From Lentimicrobiaceae bacterium (GTDB lineage Bacteria; Bacteroidota; Bacteroidia; Bacteroidales; Lentimicrobiaceae): 64,000 bases of DNA. Both the position numbers and the translations under genes were made by a program. The notes under the pieces were generated by a model. That model was not told the origin of the DNA and ran no database searches. It worked only from the letters and a program-made list of their open reading frames with translations. This document shows, one piece after another, positions 17,316 through 25,654 of the stretch. Position 1 is the first letter of the stretch; each line of letters begins with the position of its first letter. The stretch lies in the NCBI GenBank assembly GCA_020636745.1, contig JACJXH010000002.1, positions 124,001 to 188,000 of the forward strand, in the 5' to 3' direction.

Positions 17316-18371
17316 TTATATGCCTTTACTTAAGGTAAAGGCAAAGGTGGTGCCTACTCCGGGCGTGCTGCGAACGTTTATTGTTTGTTCATGCGCTTCA
17401 ATTATGTGTTTCACAATTGCGAGTCCGAGACCAGAGCCGCCCTGTTCGCGCGAACGCCCTTTGTCAGTTCTGTAAAATCTTTCAAAAATACGCGGCAGAT
17501 CAGCTGCTTCAATTCCATTACCGTTGTCTGTAACTTCAATCAGTACGGTTTCATCCATATCAAAGAAACTGATCTTGGTTTTACCTTTGTCAGGATTTCC
17601 GTATTTTATTGAATTATCCACCAGATTGATCAGTACCTGACGAATGCGTTCCTTGTCAGCAACAACATAAACAGGTTTTTCATAATTTTCGCCAAAAACA
17701 ATTGTTTTATCCCGTTTTTTTGATTTAATTTCAAGAAATTCAACAACTTCCCTGGCTAAAGAGATAATGTCGAAACGTGAGGTATGCAGATGAAGCTGGT
17801 TTGATTCAAGTTGGGAAATAGTTTCAAGATCTTCAACAATGGCAATCATGCGGTTGATGCTTTTTTCAGTGCGCATCAGATATTCTTTGTTAATGCTTGG
17901 GTCTTCCAGTCCGCCATCTAACAAGGTGAGTACATATCCCTGGATGTTAAAAATCGGTGTTTTTAGTTCATGTGAAACATTGCCAAGAAATTCGCGGCGG
18001 TATTTGGCCATACTTTTGAGTTCTTCAATCTCTTTTTTCTTGTTTTCGCCCCATTCCAGAACTTCCTGATTTACCTTGTCAATGGCTCCTTCTTTAATAA
18101 TAATATTTCTGTCAGACTCTTTTGAGAGTTTGAGATTGCGAATGGTTTTATAAATGATTTTTATTTTCTCATAAATAAATTTCTCGAGGGTGTATTTAAA
18201 AAGGAGATAGGAAGCGATAAAAACCAGGCAGTTTATCAGCACAAAAACCCACCATAATGCCGGATCAGAAATAAGGACAAATGCTACGGTGTTGATAATG
18301 GTGGCAAATGCCATAATGATGGCAGCATTGTTTATTGCAAGTTTGTTGGGATCTGAGAAGTTTATTTTCAT
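17316..18371 (-). CDS. Sensor histidine kinase (PhoR/WalK-like)
   Basis: This 351-residue membrane sensor kinase has two transmembrane helices near residues 13-34 and 40-58 with almost no periplasmic loop, so it probably senses within the membrane or cytoplasm. Next come a cytoplasmic linker, the dimerisation/phosphoacceptor helix with H134 (NVSHELKTPI) and an ATPase domain with N box NLVDNSIKYG and G boxes DNGNGI and GSGLGLAIVKHI. It is 20 bases downstream of its response regulator, with which it should form a two-component system. The final codons overlap a near-perfect 23-bp palindrome (17321-17343). The stimulus is unknown. Confidence 0.92.
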   Translation of the reverse strand: MKINFSDPNKLAINNAAIIMAFATIINTVAFVLISDPALWWVFVLINCLVFIASYLLFKYTLEKFIYEKIKIIYKTIRNLKLSKESDRNIIIKEGAIDKVNQEVLEWGENKKKEIEELKSMAKYRREFLGNVSHELKTPIFNIQGYVLTLLDGGLEDPSINKEYLMRTEKSINRMIAIVEDLETISQLESNQLHLHTSRFDIISLAREVVEFLEIKSKKRDKTIVFGENYEKPVYVVADKERIRQVLINLVDNSIKYGNPDKGKTKISFFDMDETVLIEVTDNGNGIEAADLPRIFERFYRTDKGRSREQGGSGLGLAIVKHIIEAHEQTINVRSTPGVGTTFAFTLSKGI

Positions 18372-18391
18372 GTTAGCAATATTAATACTTT

Positions 18392-19081
18392 TCAGGGCTC
18401 ATATTTATACCCTACGCCTTTGATGGTTTTAATGTTTTCGATTCCAATTTTTTCCCTGATTTTTCGCACATGAACATCGATGGTGCGGTCGCCAACAATA
18501 ACATCAGGTCCCCAAACTCTTGCAAAAATTTCATCACGGGTAAATACCTTGTTTGGCCTGGACGTGAGTAAAACAAGAAGCTCAAATTCTTTACGGGGTA
18601 ATACGATATTCTGGCCGTCTTTGATAACCAGATACTTTTCCTGGTCAATGATAATATCCGGCAAGTCTGCGGGTTCAGATTCCTGCTCATCGGCTTTATA
18701 TCTGCGAAGCAGTGCTTTTACCCGGCTTGTTAAGATTTTAGGTTTGATGGGTTTGGCAATATAATCATCTGCCCCTGCTTCAAAACCTGCAATTTGCGAA
18801 TAATCTTCATTGCGGGCTGTAAGGAAAACAATAATGCTGTTCTGCATTTCTGCTAAATTTCTTATTTCACGGCAGGCTTCCATTCCATCCATTTCAGGCA
18901 TCATCACATCCAGGATAACCAACTGTGGAATTTCTTTACGCGCAATTTCAAGCGCATCGCGGCCATTTTTTGCTTTAAGTATCTGATAGCCTTCCTTTTT
19001 AAGATTATAGCTTAAAAATTCGAGTACATCAGGTTCATCATCAGCCAATAGAATTTTGTATCTGGCATTATCTGATTCCAT
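18392..19081 (-). CDS. OmpR/PhoB-family response regulator
   Basis: This 229-residue transcription factor has an N-terminal receiver domain with the acidic pair after LLADDEP, phosphoacceptor D58 (VILDVMMPEMDG), a conserved TA at about 86-87 and a lysine in IAKPIKP. A C-terminal winged-helix domain ends VKTIKGVGYKYEP, as in PhoB/OmpR proteins. It is the first gene of the two-component operon. A TACTTTTG box lies 54 bases upstream on the minus strand (19136-19143). Target genes are unknown. Confidence 0.93.
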   Translation of the reverse strand: MESDNARYKILLADDEPDVLEFLSYNLKKEGYQILKAKNGRDALEIARKEIPQLVILDVMMPEMDGMEACREIRNLAEMQNSIIVFLTARNEDYSQIAGFEAGADDYIAKPIKPKILTSRVKALLRRYKADEQESEPADLPDIIIDQEKYLVIKDGQNIVLPRKEFELLVLLTSRPNKVFTRDEIFARVWGPDVIVGDRTIDVHVRKIREKIGIENIKTIKGVGYKYEP

Positions 19082-19135
19082 CTGGTTTGGTTTAAATAAC
19101 GATTAAATTCTGAATGTCAGGTTTTCAAACTTTAC

Positions 19136-19143
19136 CAAAAGTA
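19136..19143 (-). promoter_or_regulatory. Candidate -7 box for the two-component operon
   Basis: The minus strand reads TACTTTTG, a full match to TAnnTTTG, giving a leader of about 50 bases to the ATG at 19081. No -33 TTTG is evident. Confidence 0.35.
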
Positions 19144-19285
19144 CTGAATTATCTTAAATAATGTAAGTGATTACTTTTGTTATGGCATGGTTAATGATTT
19201 ATTAATAAAGAAACGGAGTTGTAAAGAAAGCTATGCCACAATCCGGATTGTTTTTTTGCGTTATATTATCCTAAACCAAACTCAT

Positions 19286-19903
19286 ATGCATCCCCGTAAA
19301 CTCATTTTACTGATGTTGATTTTTCCGGTAGCTGCTTTTGCTCAAATGGCAAATTTTAATACTGAGAAAGCTTTTTTTGAAGCTGATACGTTGTGCCTTA
19401 CCCGCGCTGAAGCTGAGCTGGCGCGGCAACTTAATCAATACCGGGTTAGTATGCATCTTCCTGAAATTGAAATTTCGGCCTCACTATCAGTGGTTGCCCG
19501 CTTGCATGTGTATGATTTATCGAAACATTATCGTGCAGGCGAGAGTTGTAATCTTCACAGCTGGTCAAAAAGCCCTTACTGGAGTTCGTGCTGTTATACA
19601 GACGATCATAGGAAGGCCTCCTGTATGTGGGATAAACCACGTGAACTAACTTCATACAAAGGCGACGGGTATGAAATTGCGTTTTATTCAAATTATGGCT
19701 ACCAGAGTCCTGCTGATATTGCGGCCGAGGCGCTTAAAGGCTGGAAATCGAGCCGGGGGCATCACGAGCTAATAGTAAACCGTGGGAAATGGAAAACGGC
19801 TGCCTGGAAAGCTATGGGTGTTGGCGTTTATGGTGGTTTTGCAGTTGTTTGGTTCGGCGAATTGCCCGATAATAGCAGCAAACCTTCCCTTTGTGTGCAG
19901 TAA
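19286..19903 (+). CDS. Secreted CAP-domain (SCP/PR1-like) protein
   Basis: This protein of about 205 residues is exported: starting at the ATG of MHPRKLILLML gives a standard signal peptide ending around AAFAQ. The frame is open further upstream, but an earlier start would bury the signal sequence behind 33 residues. The mature part is a CAP domain, with conserved ARLHVYDL, GHHELI and WFGE segments supplying the family histidines and glutamates. The central region is cysteine-rich (SSCCYTDD, ASCMWD), suggesting disulfide bonding outside the cytoplasm. CAP proteins have varied extracellular roles; none can be assigned here. A TACTTTTG box lies at 19172-19179. Confidence 0.82.
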   Translation: MHPRKLILLMLIFPVAAFAQMANFNTEKAFFEADTLCLTRAEAELARQLNQYRVSMHLPEIEISASLSVVARLHVYDLSKHYRAGESCNLHSWSKSPYWSSCCYTDDHRKASCMWDKPRELTSYKGDGYEIAFYSNYGYQSPADIAAEALKGWKSSRGHHELIVNRGKWKTAAWKAMGVGVYGGFAVVWFGELPDNSSKPSLCVQ

Positions 19904-19921
19904 TATTTGTTTGTATCTTTA
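19890..19921 (+). promoter_or_regulatory. Candidate promoter of the beta-barrel gene at 19960
   Basis: TTTG at 19890-19893, then 20 bases, then TATCTTTA at 19914-19921, one mismatch from TAnnTTTG. It begins inside the last codons of the CAP gene and predicts a 30-35 base leader. Confidence 0.35.
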
Positions 19922-19959
19922 GATCGGCTTAAGCCTCATTGTATTCTAAAGGATAAAAC

Positions 19960-20568
19960 ATGACAAAACTGCGACACATACTGCTATTTTTTTTCTTGTT
20001 TGTTAACGGCTGCCTTTGGGCGCAGCAGTTTAAAGGAGGCCTTCAGTTAGGTTTGGTAGGAAGTCAGGTGGCCGGCGATCTTTATAGTGGTTATAATAAG
20101 GCGGGGATTAGTGCAGGAGGCTGGGCAAGGCTCGATATCAGTACAAAATCTGCCATACAGATGGAGTTGGCTTACCTTCAGAAAGGCAGCCGTGAAAATC
20201 CCGATCAGGAAAAGGGGCGATTTGATACGTACGTCATGCGTCTGGGATATATTGAAATGCCTTTTCTTTACAGATTCAGTTACAGTGAGCGGTTTGTGTT
20301 TGAAGCTGGAACCGGTCTTAATTTCCTGATTCATAGCCGCGAAACATTTAATGGGGAGGAGATTTCCGACAATCCGTTTAAAGGGCAAAACCTGTGTTTT
20401 CTTGCTGGTTTATCAGTTAATATTAATGAACATCTCAGTATAAATATACGCACCAACAACTCTTTGTTTTCAATCAGAAAAAACAGGGTTACAGGCGATG
20501 TATGGCGATTCTGGAATTATGGACAGTTCAGCGATGCGCTGATTTTATCGGCATATTATAAACTTTAA
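19960..20568 (+). CDS. Outer-membrane beta-barrel protein (PorT-like family)
   Basis: This 202-residue protein has a signal peptide (hydrophobic core about 8-20, cleavage near LWAQ) followed by alternating amphipathic strands rich in Gly and aromatic residues, ending in ILSAYYKL. This matches the small outer-membrane beta-barrel families common in Bacteroidota (DUF3575/PorT-like). Features such as GGLQLGLVGSQVAGD and the repeated strands suggest eight to ten strands. It lies 56 bases after the CAP gene on the same strand but has its own candidate promoter. Function is unknown; a dedicated T9SS PorT identity is not claimed. Confidence 0.78.
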   Translation: MTKLRHILLFFFLFVNGCLWAQQFKGGLQLGLVGSQVAGDLYSGYNKAGISAGGWARLDISTKSAIQMELAYLQKGSRENPDQEKGRFDTYVMRLGYIEMPFLYRFSYSERFVFEAGTGLNFLIHSRETFNGEEISDNPFKGQNLCFLAGLSVNINEHLSINIRTNNSLFSIRKNRVTGDVWRFWNYGQFSDALILSAYYKL

Positions 20569-20571
20569 TAA

Positions 20572-20612
20572 AAAAAACGCCGGAAACCTGAAGTAACCGG
20601 CGAATTAATATT
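20572..20612 (-). terminator. Possible terminator after the NYN gene
   Basis: CGCCGG (20578-20583) pairs with CCGGCG (20597-20602) around a 13-base loop. On the minus strand it is followed by a T-run (complement of 20571-20577). It could serve the minus-strand gene ending at 20625; the stem is short. Confidence 0.5.
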
Positions 20613-20624
20613 TGTCAAGAAGGG

Positions 20625-21533
20625 TTATTGAAGTCCAATTTCAATTTTACGGACATCAAAAGCTACTTCTTCTCCACGTTCATTTCTGCGAATCTGAAAT
20701 TCTACAGCATCACCATCCATAATATCATTGAAGTTTCCATCCACAACATCTTCGTAATGGAAGAAAAGATTATTGGGTGGGAATGAGATAAAGCCATAAC
20801 CGCTTTTCATATTGAGGGTGCGGCTGCGCTGAATTCCTTCAGGTACTGGTTTGGCAATGTATTTAGCCCGGTTTTCATCCTGTTTGTCGAACAGGTTAGC
20901 AATTACTGAATCATTTTTGTTCAGTCTATTGTCGATCAATTCATGCATTGCAACCGGATAGGTAACTTCTTCAAGTAATTCCTGTGAAGTACGGGTAACG
21001 CTTTCGCGGCCATTCATATCCTGATATCTGAAATCCCAGCTTAGTAACATGACCCTGGTCCCCAGCGTATTAAGCTTTCTGACAAGAGGTACATAATCAC
21101 CATCAGATGCAATCAGGACAAGCACATCAAATTTCTTAAAAACACTCAGTTCATAAGCTTCCAATGCCAGCCAAACGTCAATTCCCTTTTCTTCTCTTTT
21201 TCCACCACGCATGCGCAATGGCAAATAGTGTGTAATTACCTTTTCACCCATCAGAATATCGTCAAATATCCTTTCTGCGTAAAGTTTGTTTTCACTGCTC
21301 TGTGCTTCAAATGCACTAAGCCTTCCCCGGAAATAATGTGAATCTACAATATGGCATAATTTAACGTCAACCCCTTCTTCTTTTGAAACACGGCTGCGAA
21401 CGAAGTTGTGTAAACCTTCGATGCTGATTCTGGCATTGCGCTCATGTTCATAGTAATAATAATTGCTTACATGAAGAAAATAATTGCCATCATAGAAAAC
21501 GCCAATTTTGATCATTTTATTCGTGTCGTTCAT
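20625..21533 (-). CDS. NYN (LabA/PIN-like) nuclease fused to a cold-shock domain
   Basis: This 302-residue cytoplasmic protein joins two RNA-related modules. Residues of about 8-180 form a NYN/PIN-like nuclease domain with conserved acidic residues D15 (VFYDGNYF), D119 (KGIDVWLA), D144 and D146 (ASDGDYVPL), the arrangement expected for a metal-dependent endoribonuclease. Residues of about 235-300 form a cold-shock OB fold with RNP1-like SGYGFISF and RNP2-like LFFHYED. The linker is charged. It stands alone with a TACTTTTG box at 21605-21612. Family knowledge supports RNA binding and probably cleavage; the target RNA is unknown. Confidence 0.87.
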   Translation of the reverse strand: MNDTNKMIKIGVFYDGNYFLHVSNYYYYEHERNARISIEGLHNFVRSRVSKEEGVDVKLCHIVDSHYFRGRLSAFEAQSSENKLYAERIFDDILMGEKVITHYLPLRMRGGKREEKGIDVWLALEAYELSVFKKFDVLVLIASDGDYVPLVRKLNTLGTRVMLLSWDFRYQDMNGRESVTRTSQELLEEVTYPVAMHELIDNRLNKNDSVIANLFDKQDENRAKYIAKPVPEGIQRSRTLNMKSGYGFISFPPNNLFFHYEDVVDGNFNDIMDGDAVEFQIRRNERGEEVAFDVRKIEIGLQ

Positions 21534-21604
21534 CTTGATATAAAATAATTGTTAATAATATATGAATTGATAGTTATCCTTATCTCGTTAATTTTTTGAC
21601 AATA

Positions 21605-21612
21605 CAAAAGTA
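21605..21612 (-). promoter_or_regulatory. Candidate -7 box for the NYN-CSD gene
   Basis: The minus strand reads TACTTTTG (TAnnTTTG), about 70 bases before the ATG at 21533. No clear -33 element. Confidence 0.33.
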
Positions 21613-21750
21613 ATACTAAATTTAAATGCCTGGAATAAAATAATTTAAAATTTGTTAAAATCGTCAAAATACCTCACGGTGATAGCTTCACCCAACCTGT
21701 TTTAGAAGGTAAATAACAGTAAACACAAGCAAAAGCTAATTGCTGGTTAT

Positions 21751-21785
21751 AAAAAAAAGGAGCGGCTCAGCCGCTCCCTTTTTAG
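21751..21785 (-). terminator. Intrinsic terminator of the C25 protease operon
   Basis: GGAGCGGC (21759-21766) pairs with GCCGCTCC (21770-21777) around a TCA loop, followed on the minus strand by a run of eight T. It sits 20 bases beyond the stop of the second protease. Confidence 0.9.
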
Positions 21786-21804
21786 GATATTTTCTGGGGT
21801 GATG

Positions 21805-24800
21805 TTATTCAACCACCAGTTTTACCACTTTATGATAATTCATATTTTCAACAGAAAGCATGTAAATGCCGGCTGCAAGTCCAGCAACATTGATTTCGGT
21901 TAATCCTTCAGCGCTAATTACGCCAGAATACACTTCAACACCTGTGGCATTGAACAGTCTGACGTTAGAGTTTCCGTTAAATCCATTGGCTGAGATTACG
22001 AAACTTTCGCGGGCAGGATTCGGATATATCAGAAGTGAATTTCTGTTTTCAGGATTGTTAATTCCTTCGCAAATATCAACTACAATATATCCTTCTTTGA
22101 CAACAGTGCTGTTGTTGGTTCCATCACTTACGGTGAGGGAAACGGTGTATGTTCCGTCTTCAGGATAAGTAACCACAGGATTTTGCTCGTTTGAAGTGTC
22201 AGGAATACCTCCCGGGAAGCTCCATGCCCATGAAGTTACACTTCCGGCAGAGAAATCAGAGAAAGTAACAGATTCATTAGGGCAAAGAAGTGTTTCACTG
22301 GCAACGAAGTTGGCAAGAAGAGGAGCTGCGCTGTTAATTCCAAAGAACTGAAGGTATTGCATCATCAGCGAGTCTTTAACAGAACGGTTGGATGCGTCCT
22401 GAAGTCCGCTGAACTCAAATGAAGAACCAATAGTTTTATAGGTTCCGCCATCGTAGGCAATAGCACTATAGTAGGAAGGTGATGAGTTCTGGAAAATAGG
22501 TGTAGCTGTTTGCAAGGGCAATAATCTATCGATATAGCTATTGTCACCTGTATAAGCAAATGACATTCCTTCTGTCAGTGTGCCTTCCATTCCGTTGAGT
22601 GTGTTTAAATCGCTGGCGCCATCTGTGTCGCCATCAATCATAAACATGGGGTGAGCCGGAGTTGCTGTATTGTAAGCCCAGGTATCGCCACCTTCCATAT
22701 AAACACTGCCGTTTGCATTCATAAAATCGGCAAGCATCTGTCCTTGTTCATTTGTAAGTACTGCATTGTTGGAATAAACACCCAGACATACAAATACTGA
22801 TTGATATGTGCTCAATGCAGCAGGCCATGCCGTTACATAATCAGAAGAAACTGATAAGTTTGAAAGGCAGGTTTTAATGGCCGGACCTGAATTGTGATTA
22901 CCGTCAAGGTCAATAATTAATACAGGAATCTGACCAATTACAATGGTAATCGTTGCAGTGGCTTCAAAACCTCCGTCAGCTGAAAGATTAAGGGTGAATT
23001 CAGCAATGTGCCCGGTAGGAGTAGTTGGTAAAGCTGTAACTTCAAAAGCTCCCGTCAGGATTTCATCGGCATTGATAGTGCCAAAATTCAGGCTGTCAAC
23101 ATTCAGCATTACATATTCATCATCTGAAGCAAGCACTCCTGTAACATTGTAAGCTGTTGAGGAGCCTTCGTTTTTCACTGAAACATTCAGATTAAAGGTT
23201 TCACCCGGATCAGCTTTTCCGTTGTTGTTACCTTGTTCGTCAGTGATTTCTGTGCCGGCATAGTTTAGAATAACAGAGTGGGCGATGATGGCAAAACTTC
23301 CTGTCCACTCATCGTCACCTGAAACGGCACTATACTGAAATCTAACCACATGGCCTTCAGGAACATTACTGCCAATGCTAAAACTGAAACCATCAGTAAT
23401 AACCACAGTCTCTTCTGATCCGATAAGAGGATAGAGTTCTGTTGAATCGCCAAGAACAACATATTCGTCGGTGCTTGAAATTGTAACCATCACGTCAGCA
23501 ACTTCAACAGTACCAACATTTTTAAGTCCGACTGACAATGCGACTGTTTCGTTATAGTCAAGTAACTGGTTGTTATTACCTTCAGCATCGTTAATTTCAA
23601 CGCTGTTAAATACTACATAGGCGCCTTCGAGCGGAAGAATGGTAATATCAGTAATATAAGGCAGGTGATTGAAAGCAGTAACTGCAAGTTTCATGGTTCC
23701 AACATTGTTGAGTGTTGGGATTTCAATGGTTGCCACACCACCAACAACTGGAGCTGTTCCCAGAATTTCGCCATCCATGGTAAGACAAGCAAAGGCATTT
23801 TCTACGTCGCAGTTAACTACAAACTGGCTGGAGCCTATAAATGCAACATCTTCATGAGTTACATTAAGTGCTACAGGTAATGCAGTGCGAACCATCAGAG
23901 AAGGGTCGCCGAAAATGAGCCATGTATCGGTCATTTCATTACCACCAGAGCCATAGGTGTCATTCATTTTCATACAACCATTCATTGAAATACCACCAAA
24001 AGTACGTTTGATGTTTTCGGCATAACTTTCAACAAGAATGTCGTTCATTTCATCCTGACCTTCCATCGGAGGGTTCCAGCTTTGGTTGATGGTTGACATA
24101 AGGGTAGCAACAGCGCCGGTTGGACCGTTGGCGTTAGAGGCTCTCAGCCAGGCTTCAGCAAAGCAGGTGCTATTCTGGAAATCGCCGTTTACACAAGCAA
24201 CAGACCAGATAAAAGGCCACATATTGTTATTGGTAAGTGCATTTACACCACTATTGGAGAAACCAGTAGTTCCCCATGAAGTCTGACTTCCGTGACCGGT
24301 ATAATTAATAATTGAGCTGCCGGGATTTACGGCATTGGCTACAGTTGTTGAGTTGGGGTTACCCGGGAGGTCTTCACCACCCTGGCTGCCATCATAAAGT
24401 TCGCTAACAGCGGTATAAGTGAATCCTAATAAATCTGTACGGATGTTGCGCTGATGCTGATAATCGTATTCTCCGTCATCACCAGGTCCCTGATCTGAGC
24501 CAATGGCAACGCCTTTTGAGAACCAGTCATTGGTTACGTCAGGATTTTGCTCGTAAGTAATTGTACGATTTACCATAGTTTGAACCTGAGCGGCAGTTTC
24601 AGCGGAGAAACGGCCAACAAAGATGTCCGGATAATGGTCATTTCCAACCAGATATCCGTAAGCATGATCAGACGGGCCTCCGATGCTGCCAGTAGTTACA
24701 GTAGGAATCTGGGCATTATCGCCAACAAGAAGTAAATAGGTGAGCCCGTTGTTTGCATAATAGTCAGCAACAAAGGTTTTAATCGCTGCAGCATTGGCTC

Positions 24801-25635
24801 CAATAGAAGCTACATCAACCATTTCGGTAGGAATACCGATGGTGCGTTTCCAGTTTACAAAGTCCTGCATATCGGGCATAAAGGCACCGTAGCAGATAAT
24901 CAGCATATTCCCCTGCTCTTCGAGTGGAGTATAACGGCTGCCATCCTGCATATTCAGAAAATGTCTTTTGTAGATTTTGGCATATTCTGTTTCTGTTTTT
25001 TCAGGAATGCTGGTACGAACAAGTACGTTGTCAGTAGAATTTCCATCGCTTACAACTTCAACGGTAAGGTGATGATATACACGCAGGATTCTGGTAACAG
25101 GATTATAGGCAAATGGGCTTACAACCACAGTTTGACCGCGATAATCGCGAAGAATATATGGCTCGCGAAGAGAAGCCTGTGTACTGGGATAAAACTCATT
25201 GCGAGAATAAGCTCTGCTGTATTCATAAGCAACGTCGGCAGGGTTTATGTCGCGGGTGAAGTTTCCTTTCGAAGGTGCTACATCCATGAAAGGATAGTCG
25301 ATATATTCAGAGCTTATTACCCTGACTTTCATATTGGCCTGATCCGGAATAACAAGAGAAGCGGTAAGTTTGGGTAAATCAGGCATGCCTTTTTCCAAAA
25401 GGGGAGTTGCTCCGGGAACCGAAACCACAAAAGCATCTCCGCGGGGAGTACTTACTGTGTTCAGGTTGAATCCTTCAAGGGTAAAGGAAACAACAGATCC
25501 GGAGGCAGATGAAGAAACCAACGTGGTTTCAGCAGCAGTCGGCTGGTCGGAATGAATTCCAACCCAGTTCTGGGCATTTAAACTGCCCAGAACGGCGACA
25601 ACTAAAAATGTAAGAATCAGATTTTTTATTTTCAT
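21805..25635 (-). CDS. Gingipain-like C25 cysteine protease with PKD domain and T9SS sorting domain
   Basis: This 1276-residue secreted protease begins with a Sec signal peptide ending near LNAQ, then a gingipain-type propeptide. The C25 catalytic domain (about 225-590) holds H448 in YTGHGS and C481 in SVACVNG; the 33-residue spacing equals that of RgpB H211/C244. Ig-like CARDB-type repeats fill about 660-900, followed by a further domain, a PKD domain at about 1110-1190 and a T9SS type A sorting domain (YPNPARESF to KVVKLVVE). It should be exported through T9SS and anchored or released. It follows a homologue by 19 bases. Cleavage specificity cannot be read from the sequence. Confidence 0.92.
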   Translation of the reverse strand: MKIKNLILTFLVVAVLGSLNAQNWVGIHSDQPTAAETTLVSSSASGSVVSFTLEGFNLNTVSTPRGDAFVVSVPGATPLLEKGMPDLPKLTASLVIPDQANMKVRVISSEYIDYPFMDVAPSKGNFTRDINPADVAYEYSRAYSRNEFYPSTQASLREPYILRDYRGQTVVVSPFAYNPVTRILRVYHHLTVEVVSDGNSTDNVLVRTSIPEKTETEYAKIYKRHFLNMQDGSRYTPLEEQGNMLIICYGAFMPDMQDFVNWKRTIGIPTEMVDVASIGANAAAIKTFVADYYANNGLTYLLLVGDNAQIPTVTTGSIGGPSDHAYGYLVGNDHYPDIFVGRFSAETAAQVQTMVNRTITYEQNPDVTNDWFSKGVAIGSDQGPGDDGEYDYQHQRNIRTDLLGFTYTAVSELYDGSQGGEDLPGNPNSTTVANAVNPGSSIINYTGHGSQTSWGTTGFSNSGVNALTNNNMWPFIWSVACVNGDFQNSTCFAEAWLRASNANGPTGAVATLMSTINQSWNPPMEGQDEMNDILVESYAENIKRTFGGISMNGCMKMNDTYGSGGNEMTDTWLIFGDPSLMVRTALPVALNVTHEDVAFIGSSQFVVNCDVENAFACLTMDGEILGTAPVVGGVATIEIPTLNNVGTMKLAVTAFNHLPYITDITILPLEGAYVVFNSVEINDAEGNNNQLLDYNETVALSVGLKNVGTVEVADVMVTISSTDEYVVLGDSTELYPLIGSEETVVITDGFSFSIGSNVPEGHVVRFQYSAVSGDDEWTGSFAIIAHSVILNYAGTEITDEQGNNNGKADPGETFNLNVSVKNEGSSTAYNVTGVLASDDEYVMLNVDSLNFGTINADEILTGAFEVTALPTTPTGHIAEFTLNLSADGGFEATATITIVIGQIPVLIIDLDGNHNSGPAIKTCLSNLSVSSDYVTAWPAALSTYQSVFVCLGVYSNNAVLTNEQGQMLADFMNANGSVYMEGGDTWAYNTATPAHPMFMIDGDTDGASDLNTLNGMEGTLTEGMSFAYTGDNSYIDRLLPLQTATPIFQNSSPSYYSAIAYDGGTYKTIGSSFEFSGLQDASNRSVKDSLMMQYLQFFGINSAAPLLANFVASETLLCPNESVTFSDFSAGSVTSWAWSFPGGIPDTSNEQNPVVTYPEDGTYTVSLTVSDGTNNSTVVKEGYIVVDICEGINNPENRNSLLIYPNPARESFVISANGFNGNSNVRLFNATGVEVYSGVISAEGLTEINVAGLAAGIYMLSVENMNYHKVVKLVVE

Positions 25636-25654
25636 GTTGTGATTTTATGGGTTG

